The notes under the pieces: generated by a model
Told to the model about the DNA's origin: nothing
What the model saw: the letters and a program-made list of their open reading frames with translations, nothing else
Databases searched by the model: none
Origin: Helicobacter mehlei
GTDB taxonomy: Bacteria; Campylobacterota; Campylobacteria; Campylobacterales; Helicobacteraceae
Assembly: GCF_003660265.1 (NCBI RefSeq)
Contig: NZ_QXQP01000012.1
Coordinates: 1-49,602, forward strand
Length of the DNA stretch: 49,602 nucleotides
Direction of reading: 5' to 3'
Made by a program: the position numbers and the translations under genes
In this document: positions 8,271-17,324 of the stretch, piece after piece
Layout of the letters: each line of letters starts with the position of its first letter
Position numbering within the stretch: position 1 is the stretch's first letter

Positions 8271-9286
8271 GATGACCTTTCTAATACCTGCAAAATCGCG
8301 TCCTTGATCGCAAGGGGGAGGATGTTTTGGATTGAAAAATCCTTTTTATGGTAATTGGCCTGTGGGTTGCCACACAAAGAGATATGGCGCGCGCCCTCAA
8401 GACTAAAACGCTTGGGGGGGGTGTTGCCATAAAGTGTAACAGAGGGGGTTTTAAGTGCCCAAGCCAAATGCACAATGCCCGTATCCCCGCCCACCACCAC
8501 ACTAACTGATGAAACGAGGGTTTTGACCTGCTCTAAATCCATACGGGGGAGTAAAATCGTGGGTAGGTGGGGGCTTAGGGTTTGGTGGAGTTTTTGGGCA
8601 TTTTGGGGGTGGGCATGCCACAAAATCGCCACGCTTAAGCTACAATCTTTCAATAAAAGCCCCAATTCACAGAAACGATCTAGGGGGTAAGTCTTGGTTG
8701 CCTTGGAGCTCTCCAGCACGAATAAGACGCAGGGTTGTGTGCCTAAGTCGTGAGGACTGGGGGGGCAAAAAAAGGCTAGGTGGCGCTTATTCAGGGTTTG
8801 TTCCCAAGTTTGGTGGGGGTAGAGCACGCTTAAGCCCTCTTGTAGCACCCGTTGGTTGCGCTTTAAAATGTGCTCTTGGTAGGGAATTGGCACCTTATGG
8901 GTGTAAAAGAGGCTGGCTAGGGGTTCTTTAATGGAGCGCGCATCAAAGCCCACAAAGCGTTTTGGGGATTTTTTAGCCAAAAAAAACCCAATGAGGGCAG
9001 ATTTGAGCAAGCCCTGCATATCAATGATGAGATCAAAAAGCCCCAAATGGCGCAGACCCCGATAAAACTTCCCAATAGCAAAGGGGTTTTTAGAACGCAG
9101 GGTTTTTTTATAGGGCAGAGCGTGTAATGCATCAATGTAGGGGCAGTTTTTGAGCAGAGGGGCAAAGGCTTCATCAATCAACCAATGAATCCGTGCCTCT
9201 GGGTAATGTTCCTTGATAAAGGGCAAAAACACCGCACTCACCACCACATCGCCCAACGCTGAAAGCCTAATAATAGCAATGTTCAT
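8264..9286 (-). CDS. waaC: LPS heptosyltransferase I
   Basis: 340 residues, GT9 (ADP-heptose:LPS heptosyltransferase) family. It transfers the first L,D-heptose to Kdo in the LPS inner core in the cytoplasm. The N-terminus MNIAIIRLSALGDVV is the family's signature start, and the C-terminal donor-binding block is VVGGDTGIVHLAWALKTPS followed by LYGNTPPKR. Its ATG overlaps the stop of the Ppx/GppA gene (ATGA), and its own end overlaps htrB, giving a tightly packed LPS operon. Confidence 0.9.
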   Translation of the reverse strand: MNIAIIRLSALGDVVVSAVFLPFIKEHYPEARIHWLIDEAFAPLLKNCPYIDALHALPYKKTLRSKNPFAIGKFYRGLRHLGLFDLIIDMQGLLKSALIGFFLAKKSPKRFVGFDARSIKEPLASLFYTHKVPIPYQEHILKRNQRVLQEGLSVLYPHQTWEQTLNKRHLAFFCPPSPHDLGTQPCVLFVLESSKATKTYPLDRFCELGLLLKDCSLSVAILWHAHPQNAQKLHQTLSPHLPTILLPRMDLEQVKTLVSSVSVVVGGDTGIVHLAWALKTPSVTLYGNTPPKRFSLEGARHISLCGNPQANYHKKDFSIQNILPLAIKDAILQVLERSSC

Positions 9287-10746
9287 GTAAATTCAATGCT
9301 TAGAGGGATGGGTTGGGCAAGCTTGGCGACCGCCTCTTGGCAGAGATAAAAATTTTTCTGGCTCTTGATGTTGAGGGTTTTATTTTTGAGGCTATATTGC
9401 GTGTCTTTGGGGACACTGATTAAACAAAGGGCTTCGGCTAGCCCCAAGATGAAACTGAGCCACTGCAAGGTTAAGATTGGGGGCATGATAGAATTAATGT
9501 GGGCAATATTGCTATCTTTAGGGATTTTTTTATGGCTAAATTGCACGAGCAAGCAGATAATGGCGCGATCTTGGTGTGAGAATCCATAGCTCAAAGAGTG
9601 CAGACTCAAATAAGCCCCATGTTTGTGGGCATCATAAAAGTTTAAAACCTTGCCAATGCTGGAAAGTTGTCCGGCGATTTTGAGGTGATAGAGGTATTTG
9701 TCCTCAATGCCATGCAGGGGTTTTAAGACTTCAAAGAGTTTACTACACGCTTTTTTGACCTCTTGGCTGTGCTTGGAGTGGGGCAAAAAGCGATCCAACA
9801 AGGACAAGATCGAGGGATTGATATTGTTGGGGAAGGTGTAGTTGTGGTTTCTGAGCATGTCGCTCAAAAACACACCCTCACGCACACCAACACCGCTAGT
9901 TACCACCATTTGGGCGTTGAAATGCTCCAAGAGCATGGTAAAAATGAGAGTCCCACTCCTAATGGTATCTTGGCGATCCGCACTCACGCCCAAGCCCTCT
10001 AAATCCTCTTCGGGAGTGTGGATGATCTCTTGCATCAAAGCCCAATTTTGCCTAACACCCATCTCAAAGCCATGGATGACATCGATGGGGTAGTTATTGT
10101 GTTGCATCACGACCTTAGCCAAAGCGCGGATCGTGCCTCCCACGCCAAAAATATGGGTGGTTTTGAAATGAGCGGGAATTTTTTTGATCTCCTCTCTAAT
10201 AAAGTCTTTAGCCAAACCAGCTTTGAGGTGCTTGTCAAAAAAGAGTTCTTTTAGGCGAATCGTGCCCAAATTGAGCGAGATCAAATCTCTAATCTTGCCA
10301 TCTTCAATCAGGGCGCATTCTGTGCTCCCCCCGCCAATATCAATGGTGATCCCATCTTTATGGTGCAATAAATTTGCGCACGCCACGCCCCCATAAAAGG
10401 CTTCTTTATAGCCATCAATCACCTTAACTTGCAGATCGCATAAGCGTTTCACCAAAGCGACAAATTCCTTAGAGTTGGGCGCATCACGCACCGCACTGGT
10501 CGCCACGCAGAGGATTTTACGACTCTTGTATTTTTGGGCGATCTCTTTAAATTCGCTCAAGGCTTTTAATGCTCGCTTCATGGGGGCTTTTTGCAATGCT
10601 CCCTTGCGGGCATAAGTGCCCTGTGAAATGCGCACTTTGGATTTGATCTCATAGAGTAAATAAAACCCAAATTGGCTTGTTTTTTTGAAAATTGCCATGC
10701 GCACCGAATTAGACCCGATGTCAATGACAGCCGTGATCTTTGCCAT
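9283..10746 (-). CDS. ppx: Ppx/GppA phosphatase (exopolyphosphatase or pppGpp phosphohydrolase)
   Basis: 487 residues of the sugar kinase/Hsp70/actin-fold Ppx/GppA family. The phosphate-binding loops are visible: VIDIGSNSVRMAIF near the start and TIDIGGGSTECALIEDG in the middle, with the C-terminal HD-like helical region of the long family members. It removes phosphate from polyphosphate ends and/or turns pppGpp into ppGpp, linking phosphate stores to the stringent response. Which substrate is preferred cannot be told from sequence. It begins 2 bases after the ferredoxin gene and overlaps waaC by 4 bases. Confidence 0.88.
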   Translation of the reverse strand: MAKITAVIDIGSNSVRMAIFKKTSQFGFYLLYEIKSKVRISQGTYARKGALQKAPMKRALKALSEFKEIAQKYKSRKILCVATSAVRDAPNSKEFVALVKRLCDLQVKVIDGYKEAFYGGVACANLLHHKDGITIDIGGGSTECALIEDGKIRDLISLNLGTIRLKELFFDKHLKAGLAKDFIREEIKKIPAHFKTTHIFGVGGTIRALAKVVMQHNNYPIDVIHGFEMGVRQNWALMQEIIHTPEEDLEGLGVSADRQDTIRSGTLIFTMLLEHFNAQMVVTSGVGVREGVFLSDMLRNHNYTFPNNINPSILSLLDRFLPHSKHSQEVKKACSKLFEVLKPLHGIEDKYLYHLKIAGQLSSIGKVLNFYDAHKHGAYLSLHSLSYGFSHQDRAIICLLVQFSHKKIPKDSNIAHINSIMPPILTLQWLSFILGLAEALCLISVPKDTQYSLKNKTLNIKSQKNFYLCQEAVAKLAQPIPLSIEFT

Positions 10747-10748
10747 GG

Positions 10749-11000
10749 CTAATTTTCGTCTTGTAAGGCCTGATATTTTTGTTGGAGTTCTTCGGGGCTT
10801 TCTGCGTTATGGGGGTCGGGCACGATAGCATCGACCGGACACACGCTCACGCAACCAGGTTCATCGCTATAACCCACGCATTCGGTGCAACGATCGGGGT
10901 CAATGCTGTAAATCGGGTCATTTTCATCAATAGCTTCTGTGGGGCATTCCTCGCGACACGCATCGCACGCAATACATTCTTGAGAGACTAATAAAGACAC
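10749..11000 (-). CDS. fdx: 2[4Fe-4S] ferredoxin, Allochromatium type
   Basis: 83 residues, starting with GTG at 11000 behind AAAGGTGA. Cluster one is CIACDAC followed by EECP; cluster two has the longer spacing CTECVGYSDEPGCVSVCP (Cx2C, eight residues, Cx3C) typical of the low-potential Alvin-type ferredoxins. These serve as electron carriers for pyruvate and 2-oxoglutarate:acceptor oxidoreductases. It is first in the minus-strand ferredoxin-ppx-waaC-htrB run. Confidence 0.92.
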   Translation of the reverse strand: MSLLVSQECIACDACREECPTEAIDENDPIYSIDPDRCTECVGYSDEPGCVSVCPVDAIVPDPHNAESPEELQQKYQALQDEN

Positions 11001-11109
11001 GCTTCACCTTTGGGATCAGAATTTGATAAGGGCTTTTTACCCAATCCTTGCTAAATTTTTTATAAAGATACGCTTGTTGAGTATGATTCACACAGATTAA
11101 GATAATACT

Positions 11110-11115
11110 TATAAT
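11110..11115 (+). promoter_or_regulatory. -10 element of the FrpB-like receptor gene, in an AT-rich possible operator
   Basis: A TATAAT lies 51 bases before the ATG at 11167. It is embedded in an unusually AT-rich tract (11101-11132). In Helicobacter, Fur and NikR bind such tracts at receptor promoters, but I could not fit either consensus well. AGGAG at 11155-11159 is the ribosome binding site. Confidence 0.4.
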
Positions 11116-11166
11116 TCTTACTATATAAATATCGCTCAAAAAATAAGACTTCTAGGAGTTCCTTTA

Positions 11167-13413
11167 ATGCATAAAACAAATAGACAATCGGGTTTTAGCC
11201 CGTTGGTGGCGATGCTAGTTTCTCTTGTTGCTTTAAACGCAGAAGAAGAACACACATTGAGCAAAGTTACCACGCAGGGGGAGCGCATTTTCACTTACAA
11301 TAATGAATTTGTAGTGGGTTCTAAGGAACTGGCCCAAAGGCAGAGCAACCAAGTTGATGATATGTTCCGCACAAATCCAGATGTGAATGTCGGTGGCGGG
11401 GGCGTGATGGGGCAGAAAATCTATGTGCGGGGCATTGAAGATCGCCTTTTGAGGGTTACGGTGGATGGGGCGGCCCAAAATGGCAATATCTACCACCACC
11501 AAGGCAATACGGTGATCGATCCCCAAATGCTTAAGAGTGTAATTGTTACCAAGGGGGCAGCTAACGCCAGTGCGGGGCCCGGAGCAATGGCCGGAGCGAT
11601 TGCAATGGAAACCAAGGGGGCGGCCGATTTTATCCCCAAAGGTAAAAGTTACGCCGCCTCGGCTTCAGCCTCGTTTTTTACAAACTTTGGGGATCGTGAA
11701 AACGCCACGATCGCATGGCAGGGGACTTATATCGATGTGCTCGCCTACTACACCCACCAAAATATTTTTTATTACCGCAATGGCAATTATGCCTTTAAAA
11801 ATCTTTTCCACCCCACCGCGCAAGACAAAGAAATTGGCACGCCCAGCGAACAAAATAATATCATGGTGAAAATGAATGGCTATATCAGCGAAAGAGATAC
11901 GCTCACCTTGAGCTATAACATGACTCGCGACTCCGCCACCCGCCCTTTGCGTTCTAATGCGATTGGTGTTGCCCAAGACCCCGATGATCCGCTCGTTTCG
12001 ATCGACTTCACTAAGTTTTTATTCCATAGCGTGAATGTCGCTCACAATGTGTCTTTAAAGTATGTGCGGGAAGCAGGGAGCAAATTTGGCGATCCCAAAT
12101 TGGATATTACTGCTTATGCGAGTATCCGCAATGGCAAATTTGACCCCCTCTTTAACCCCAAGGGGACACTGCTCCAAGCCCCTAATGGTTTGCATTTTTT
12201 AGATGGGAGCGTGGTGAAGAGTTATGAAGATGTAGATTTGCCCGCATCCCAAGCGCGTAATGTGTTTTTAAACAACTCCGGGGTTAATCTCAAGGTTGCC
12301 CACACTATCAATGCCCTAAACAATAACCTCTTTGAATATGGCTTTAACTACCAAAACTTGAGTATCTTTGATGCCCGTATCCCCAAGTCTGCCATCATTA
12401 GAGATTGCTCCTATAATATTGAGGTCAAAGACTACGGCGATAACAAGCCCCTATGCCAAAGAGGGCAGTCTAATGGGAATATTTACGGGGGTTATATCCA
12501 AGCCAACTACACTTTCCACCCGGTCGTGACTTTGGGGGCGGGGACTCGCTATGATGTTTATACCCTTTATGACAAGGATTGGCAATTCCATGTTACACAG
12601 GGATTTAGCCCGAGTGTAGCTTTGGTGATCAACCCGGTAGAATCCTTGAGCATCAAACTTTCCTATGCCTATGTAACCCGGGGGGCGTTGCCCGGGGATG
12701 GAGTGTATATGCGCCAACAAGACTTGCGTTATGTGAAAAATCTCAAACCTGAAGTGGGGCAAAATAGTGAGGTTAATATCGATTGGCAAAGCAAGTATTT
12801 TAGCGGGCGTGCGGCTGGGTTTTACCAAACCATTAGCAACTTTATCAACCAATACGCCCAAGTCTTGGTAGTGGGTAATCTCAAGCCTATGATCCAAATT
12901 TATGGCTACGAAGTAGGCGGGACTTTCAAATATAAGGGTTTTATGTTAGATGTGGCTGTCTCTAGGAGCTGGCCTACTGTCAAGGGACATTTGCTGGCTG
13001 ATAGCTATGAGCTAGCCGCCTCAACGGGGAATGTGATCATCGCTAAAGCTGATTACACCTTCAAGCGTGCCGGTCTCAATATCTCATGGCTAGCCCGTTT
13101 TGTAACCAATTTAGATTATTTGGGCTATGACATCTATGCCCCCAACTATGAGGGCGGTTATGGGCCTGGGTTAGTCAAATTGCACAAACCCGGCTATGGC
13201 GTGCATTCCTTGTATGTGAATTGGGATATGCCCTTCAAACGCTTTAAAGGGCTCTTGCTCTCGGCCGTGTTTAACAATATTTTCAACAAATATTATGTCG
13301 ATCAAGCCTCCCCCTTTATCATGAGCCCCGATGATCCGGCGACCGATAAAGTCGTGCGCGCCATTGCGCAACCCGGATTTAACGCCCGCTTTGAAGTGGC
13401 GTATAAATTTTGA
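11167..13413 (+). CDS. FrpB-like TonB-dependent outer-membrane receptor
   Basis: 748 residues. The signal peptide ends near residue 25 (VALNA-EEE). The plug domain (about 30-160) carries the block QKIYVRGIEDRLLRVTVDG and the motif YHHQGNTVIDP, which I associate with Helicobacter FrpB proteins. The remaining residues form an approximately 22-strand barrel ending in the aromatic outer-membrane signature FEVAYKF. FrpB proteins take up haem or iron, and some Helicobacter members (FrpB4, NikH) take up nickel. With a nickel-dependent urease in the same window, nickel is possible but is inference only. It is divergent from the ferredoxin operon, has its own promoter and appears intact. Confidence 0.85.
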   Translation: MHKTNRQSGFSPLVAMLVSLVALNAEEEHTLSKVTTQGERIFTYNNEFVVGSKELAQRQSNQVDDMFRTNPDVNVGGGGVMGQKIYVRGIEDRLLRVTVDGAAQNGNIYHHQGNTVIDPQMLKSVIVTKGAANASAGPGAMAGAIAMETKGAADFIPKGKSYAASASASFFTNFGDRENATIAWQGTYIDVLAYYTHQNIFYYRNGNYAFKNLFHPTAQDKEIGTPSEQNNIMVKMNGYISERDTLTLSYNMTRDSATRPLRSNAIGVAQDPDDPLVSIDFTKFLFHSVNVAHNVSLKYVREAGSKFGDPKLDITAYASIRNGKFDPLFNPKGTLLQAPNGLHFLDGSVVKSYEDVDLPASQARNVFLNNSGVNLKVAHTINALNNNLFEYGFNYQNLSIFDARIPKSAIIRDCSYNIEVKDYGDNKPLCQRGQSNGNIYGGYIQANYTFHPVVTLGAGTRYDVYTLYDKDWQFHVTQGFSPSVALVINPVESLSIKLSYAYVTRGALPGDGVYMRQQDLRYVKNLKPEVGQNSEVNIDWQSKYFSGRAAGFYQTISNFINQYAQVLVVGNLKPMIQIYGYEVGGTFKYKGFMLDVAVSRSWPTVKGHLLADSYELAASTGNVIIAKADYTFKRAGLNISWLARFVTNLDYLGYDIYAPNYEGGYGPGLVKLHKPGYGVHSLYVNWDMPFKRFKGLLLSAVFNNIFNKYYVDQASPFIMSPDDPATDKVVRAIAQPGFNARFEVAYKF

Positions 13414-13440
13414 CAAGGATTCTTAAGCGTGTTTTTTTGC

Positions 13441-13446
13441 TATAAT
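13441..13446 (+). promoter_or_regulatory. -10 element upstream of the coiled-coil gene
   Basis: TATAAT preceded by TTGC. It overlaps the first possible in-frame ATG (13445), so that ATG cannot be the translation start; the start moves to 13475. Confidence 0.55.
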
Positions 13447-13474
13447 GCGGGTTTATCTTAGCAAAGGATGGTGC

Positions 13475-13702
13475 ATGGGGGTAGATATTTTAGACAAAAT
13501 CCATGAAAAGGTCGATGATTTACTGGTCAAACTCGCTCTCTTAGAGGAGGAAAACAAAGAATTACAGCTTAAAAACGCCACGCTGGCAACCCAAAATGAG
13601 GAAAAAGATCGCCAGCTCAACACGCTCTATGAAGAAATCGCCGCCAAAGATAAGGGCTTACAAGAACTTTATGACAAAATCTTAAAAGTCATTGATGTAT
13701 GA
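13475..13702 (+). CDS. Small coiled-coil protein, ZapB-like in shape
   Basis: 75 residues from ATG 13475, which has AAGGA at 13463-13467 and the TATAAT at 13441-13446. Almost the whole protein is one predicted coiled coil with heptads of Leu/Ile (LLVKLALLEEENKELQLKN). Small all-helical proteins of this shape include the division factor ZapB, but coiled coils are easily similar by composition alone. Its stop overlaps the next start (ATGA), so the two genes are translated together. Confidence 0.7.
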   Translation: MGVDILDKIHEKVDDLLVKLALLEEENKELQLKNATLATQNEEKDRQLNTLYEEIAAKDKGLQELYDKILKVIDV

Positions 13703-13926
13703 CGGATTCTAAATTTGGCGAAGTGATTGAGATCTCCATAGCCGGGAGGCGTTACAAGATCACCTTAGACGATCGTTGTGATCCAAAGACACTAGAGGAG
13801 ATCAAGCTAAACTTCCATAACAAAGAGATCGAGCCTATCGAACTCTTTAAGGCCCATCTCAAAAAAATCCAAGAGATCGCGCGCTTGAACACCAAGCTCC
13901 AAGAACTCCTAAACAAAATCCCCTAA
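13699..13926 (+). CDS. Small hypothetical protein, possibly ZapA-like
   Basis: 75 residues, overlapping the coiled-coil gene by 4 bases. The N-terminus GEVIEISIAGRRYKITLDD reads like the beta-hairpin that opens ZapA proteins, and the rest is helical (FKAHLKKIQEIARLNTKLQ). ZapA is usually somewhat longer. ZapA bundles FtsZ filaments, and pairing with a coiled-coil gene would fit a division role, but this is a weak inference. It converges with the DUF3972 gene, with one base between stops. Confidence 0.6.
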   Translation: MTDSKFGEVIEISIAGRRYKITLDDRCDPKTLEEIKLNFHNKEIEPIELFKAHLKKIQEIARLNTKLQELLNKIP

Positions 13927-13927
13927 T

Positions 13928-14449
13928 TTACTTGACACTCCCCATGTCGCTCACTTTACCCCACATGAGGCGGTATTTGCGTTTCATAAACTCCACCTCC
14001 TCACGCACTTTGGCTAATTCCTCTTGCAAAACCGCAATCGTCTTTTTGTCCTCCTCATAGACCTCCTGCATGTCAATCACCGCATCTTTTAAAAACATGT
14101 TTTCATTTTTATAAGCATTGATGGTTTCATCTTTAGCCCCTACCACCTTATCATGCAAGCCCAAAATAGTGTTGATGGTCTTTTCTACAAACACGGGGTC
14201 TAAATTGTTGTTCATGCTTTCTAGCAAGGCGGGGTAACCCGCTTTAGCCGCTGGAGTAACATTCTTGCCCACCATGCGTTTAGCTAGAGCTTGGGCAGCA
14301 CTATGCAAATCCACCCAAATGCGTTCCTCATCATGCTTGCTCACAATGCTCTGTTCTTCAATGAGGGCTAAAACCCGCTCTTTGGGCAGTTTAGAAATCT
14401 CTAAAAACTCTTCTAATTGAATCCAAGTGTTTTCTTCTGGTAGTTCCAT
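13928..14449 (-). CDS. DUF3972 family protein
   Basis: 173 residues when started at the ATG at 14449, which follows the NifS-like stop by one base; an open frame extends upstream into that gene but is not needed. The N-terminal half looks like a small helix-turn-helix-like domain (WIQLEEFLEISKLPKERVL), and the C-terminal half is a long coiled coil (MQEVYEEDKKTIAVLQEEL). It matches the conserved epsilonproteobacterial protein encoded next to the NifS-like gene in H. pylori, as I recall. Function unknown. Confidence 0.75.
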   Translation of the reverse strand: MELPEENTWIQLEEFLEISKLPKERVLALIEEQSIVSKHDEERIWVDLHSAAQALAKRMVGKNVTPAAKAGYPALLESMNNNLDPVFVEKTINTILGLHDKVVGAKDETINAYKNENMFLKDAVIDMQEVYEEDKKTIAVLQEELAKVREEVEFMKRKYRLMWGKVSDMGSVK

Positions 14450-14450
14450 A

Positions 14451-15833
14451 TCAACCTCCGCGCAATGTTTTGATCGCCCTTTTGAGGCTCTCAACCAAGT
14501 AATCCACATCCTCTAAGGTGTGGCTGTAATGCAAACTCACACGCAACCAACCCGGCTTTTCTCCTCTCTCTTGCAAGACCCCAAAGCTACTATCCTCAAG
14601 CCCCAAGAGATCATGTCCATAGGGTCCGGCACAACTGCACCCCGCCCTTGTTTCAATGCCATAATCATAACTGAGTAATTGCGCCAGCGCATAGCAAGAC
14701 ACCCCACTTGCATTGAAAGCCACATTGCCTAGCCTCTCTGCCTGCAAATTGCCATAAATGCTAATAGCCGGGATTTGTCTTAAGGCATGCATGAAGACTT
14801 TAGAGAGCATGCTTTCACGCGCTTTGATATGGGCTAATCCTAACTCATTGCGTAATTGCAAAGCCAAAGCCGCCCTTAAAAGCTGGGTTAGACCATAAGT
14901 GCCAAACTCTTCTCTTAAATCCACCGCATCAATATATTCTTGGCTACTCCGACTCACATACTTGACCACCCCACCCCCACTAAAGCTGGGGGGTAACTGC
15001 GTGTCGATAAGATTCTTTTTGATCCCCAAAAGCCCACAAGCCCCCACCCCGCCTAAAAACTTATGGGCGGCTACAAAACATGCATCTAAATTTAAATCCC
15101 CCAAATTCTGGTGGGGCGCAAAGGCGGCTAAATCAAAGGCTAGAGTTGCCTTGTATTGTTGGCAAAGTTTAGAGATGGACTCATAGGGGACAACAAGCCC
15201 GGTCACATTGGAAGCAACCCCGATAGAAACAATGGGAGTTTTGGCATGCTTAATGGCTTCTTGTAAGGCCTGCTCTAAAGACTGCATATCAAACAAGCCC
15301 ACATTGTTGAGTGGCAAGCGCACCACCTCACACAAACCCTCCCGCCAACTAATTTCATTGGAATGGTGCTCAAAGGGACCGATGATCACTTGTGGCAAGT
15401 CTGAGTCCTGTATTTGGAACAAATGCCTCGCTTTAGGGGGGATATAGACCCCCAAAATTTCTTGAAAACGCTTGATCGCATGGCTGGCCCCAAAACCACT
15501 TGTTAAGATCACAAAATCCTCTCCTAGTCCCAAACTCTTTTTAATGCTCTGCTTGCTGTGTAAATACACCTCTTGCATCCAGTTAGCGTGTTTGGCATGC
15601 CCTGAGTGGGCGTTGGCATAAAAGGGTAAAAGCTTGGCTAGGCGTTTTTCAATCAGGGTGCTAGCCAGCCCTGAGGCTGTCCAATCAAAGTAACGCACAC
15701 CCTTTTTGAGCACCACGCTGGAGCGGATTTGAGCAAGCTGTTCTTGCTTGCTAGTGGGGACTAAAAGGGGCGCAAAGATCGAGTCTAAAAACCTTTGGCT
15801 GGACTTAGGAGTCTCTAAAAGAGTTTGGGCCAT
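14451..15833 (-). CDS. NifS-like class V aminotransferase (cysteine desulfurase family)
   Basis: 460 residues, PLP-dependent class V aminotransferase fold. The PLP lysine sits in CFVAAHKFLGGVGACGLLG, and the persulfide cysteine region near the C-terminus is RAGCSCAGPYGHDLLG, as in SufS/CsdA-type desulfurases. It probably mobilises sulfur from cysteine, but Helicobacter Fe-S assembly is usually assigned to a separate NifS-NifU pair, so this paralogue may serve another sulfur acceptor or reaction. It starts inside the end of the HIT gene (19-base overlap) and runs into the DUF3972 gene. Confidence 0.82.
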   Translation of the reverse strand: MAQTLLETPKSSQRFLDSIFAPLLVPTSKQEQLAQIRSSVVLKKGVRYFDWTASGLASTLIEKRLAKLLPFYANAHSGHAKHANWMQEVYLHSKQSIKKSLGLGEDFVILTSGFGASHAIKRFQEILGVYIPPKARHLFQIQDSDLPQVIIGPFEHHSNEISWREGLCEVVRLPLNNVGLFDMQSLEQALQEAIKHAKTPIVSIGVASNVTGLVVPYESISKLCQQYKATLAFDLAAFAPHQNLGDLNLDACFVAAHKFLGGVGACGLLGIKKNLIDTQLPPSFSGGGVVKYVSRSSQEYIDAVDLREEFGTYGLTQLLRAALALQLRNELGLAHIKARESMLSKVFMHALRQIPAISIYGNLQAERLGNVAFNASGVSCYALAQLLSYDYGIETRAGCSCAGPYGHDLLGLEDSSFGVLQERGEKPGWLRVSLHYSHTLEDVDYLVESLKRAIKTLRGG

Positions 15834-16153
15834 GTGAGCTTGGCTCCTCCTAAGATATGGAAATGCAAATGGGGCACTTCCTGCCCGCCATCTGCGCCAA
15901 CATTAGTGATGAGGCGATACCCGCTCTCTTTGATCCCCAATTTGGCGACCACCTCCAAGATAAACGCGCTCATGTTGGCCATCAGCTCTGGGGTGATGGC
16001 ATTAAAATCTTTCACACCCACTTTGGGGATCACCAACACATGAACCGGGGCTTTGGGGTTGATATCCTCAAAGGCTAAAAATGCCTCATTTTCCAACACC
16101 TTTTGACACGGAATCTCCCCTGCTACAATCTTTTCAAATACATTTTTGACCAC
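15815..16153 (-). CDS. HIT family (HinT-like) nucleotide hydrolase
   Basis: 112 residues. The start is GTG at 16153, with AAAGG 7 bases upstream. The histidine triad is HLHFHILGG near the C-terminus, and the N-terminus NVFEKIVAGEIPC is typical of HinT, a purine nucleoside phosphoramidase. It is first in a minus-strand operon with the NifS-like and DUF3972 genes. Confidence 0.9.
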   Translation of the reverse strand: MVKNVFEKIVAGEIPCQKVLENEAFLAFEDINPKAPVHVLVIPKVGVKDFNAITPELMANMSAFILEVVAKLGIKESGYRLITNVGADGGQEVPHLHFHILGGAKLTWPKLF

Positions 16154-16267
16154 ACAAAAACCTTTTCTATCAATTTGCCTTATTATAGCTGAAACTAGAG
16201 GATTTGATAAGCCCTAGATTTAAAACCGGTAGCTAAGGCAAAGTGAGGCACGATGGACAAAACTTAT

Positions 16268-17248
16268 TTAATTTAGTGCAAAACGAATGGGCACATCGGG
16301 GAGTCGTTCATCATTGGGGTAATCTAGCCCGGCAATATCCCCGCAAGTTTCGCGCAAGGGCAAATTTGGGGGGACTAAATCCCGCCTCAAATAGCTCACT
16401 TCAAAGACATTGCAAAAGAAACGCTCCTGGATGTAGAAAAAGCAAGTGCAACAATTATTGTAGTGTAGATGGATGGGCTGGAACGTTTGGTGGAGTTTTT
16501 CCAAGACAGCGAGGTGTTGCCGGGTTTGCTCTAGTTTGCGCGGATCGCACCAGTGGAACTCAATGATGATTTGTGCAAAATATTTCTCTAAGATACTAAA
16601 ATCTAGTTTTTCAAAAATATCCCATTCAGCCCCCTCAATGTCAATTTGCAAAATATTGTGTAGGCTAGGATCAAAGCTGTGATCTTGCATGATTTGTTCT
16701 AGCGTGGTGGTTTGGTGATCGCTTTGCGTGCCGACAAACTTTTTATGGAAGAGGATATTAGGATGTACATAGGGACCCCGATCAATGCTGGCGTCATATT
16801 GGAGGACCAAGTACCCCATGTTGGCCATCTCTAAATCCCAAGGGGACGATTCGCTCACCCCTAGTGAAACGGCTTTGGGTTGCCTTTCAGAATTGGGGGG
16901 GGGGGGGGGGGACATCACATACCCGCCATCACCCTGAGTAGCGATGCGGACCAAATAAGGCATGGCCACGGGGCGCACCCAATTTAAATACGCATCCATC
17001 ATCTCCACGCAACTAGGACGCGAATCAATCACGATCCGTGTTTTTGCATGTACACCATCGCTATTAATGAGAGCAGTATGGAGCAAGACACGATCCTCAG
17101 GGTGGCGTACGCAACTTGCGATCATGTGGCTCACTGACATTTTATATTCAAAATACTCGAGCCTGCGCTCTATGCTCCCCAATAACTTTTGCTTGATCCG
17201 CTTTAAAGGTTGCTGGATGCGCGCCAACAAATTATTAACCTCGCTCAT
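16268..17248 (-). CDS. FkbM-family methyltransferase, phase variable
   Basis: 326 residues from ATG 17248 behind AGGAGA. The SAM-dependent methyltransferase signals are the GDGGYVM block (about 106-112) and IDIEGAEWDIFEKL (acidic motif at 203-208). FkbM enzymes O-methylate small molecules or sugars, so a glycan or LPS sugar is a likely substrate given the variable expression. A 17-base G tract on the plus strand (16895-16911) lies inside the gene and encodes the Pro run after GYVMS. At this length the frame is open through to the stop, so the gene is ON in this sequence. A one-base slip would truncate the protein at about one third. Confidence 0.8.
   Translation of the reverse strand: MSEVNNLLARIQQPLKRIKQKLLGSIERRLEYFEYKMSVSHMIASCVRHPEDRVLLHTALINSDGVHAKTRIVIDSRPSCVEMMDAYLNWVRPVAMPYLVRIATQGDGGYVMSPPPPPNSERQPKAVSLGVSESSPWDLEMANMGYLVLQYDASIDRGPYVHPNILFHKKFVGTQSDHQTTTLEQIMQDHSFDPSLHNILQIDIEGAEWDIFEKLDFSILEKYFAQIIIEFHWCDPRKLEQTRQHLAVLEKLHQTFQPIHLHYNNCCTCFFYIQERFFCNVFEVSYLRRDLVPPNLPLRETCGDIAGLDYPNDERLPDVPIRFALN
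16895..16911 (-). repeat. Homopolymeric contingency tract (C17 in the coding strand)
   Basis: Seventeen G on the plus strand, C on the coding strand, inside the FkbM-type gene. Tracts of this length slip readily during replication and switch the frame. The exact length in an assembled sequence is uncertain. Confidence 0.9.
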
Positions 17249-17324
17249 CTATTCTCCTATTTGAATTTATAAAAGGGTTTATAGCAAAACTAACCTAATT
17301 TTCTCATGCCATAGGTACAAAACC

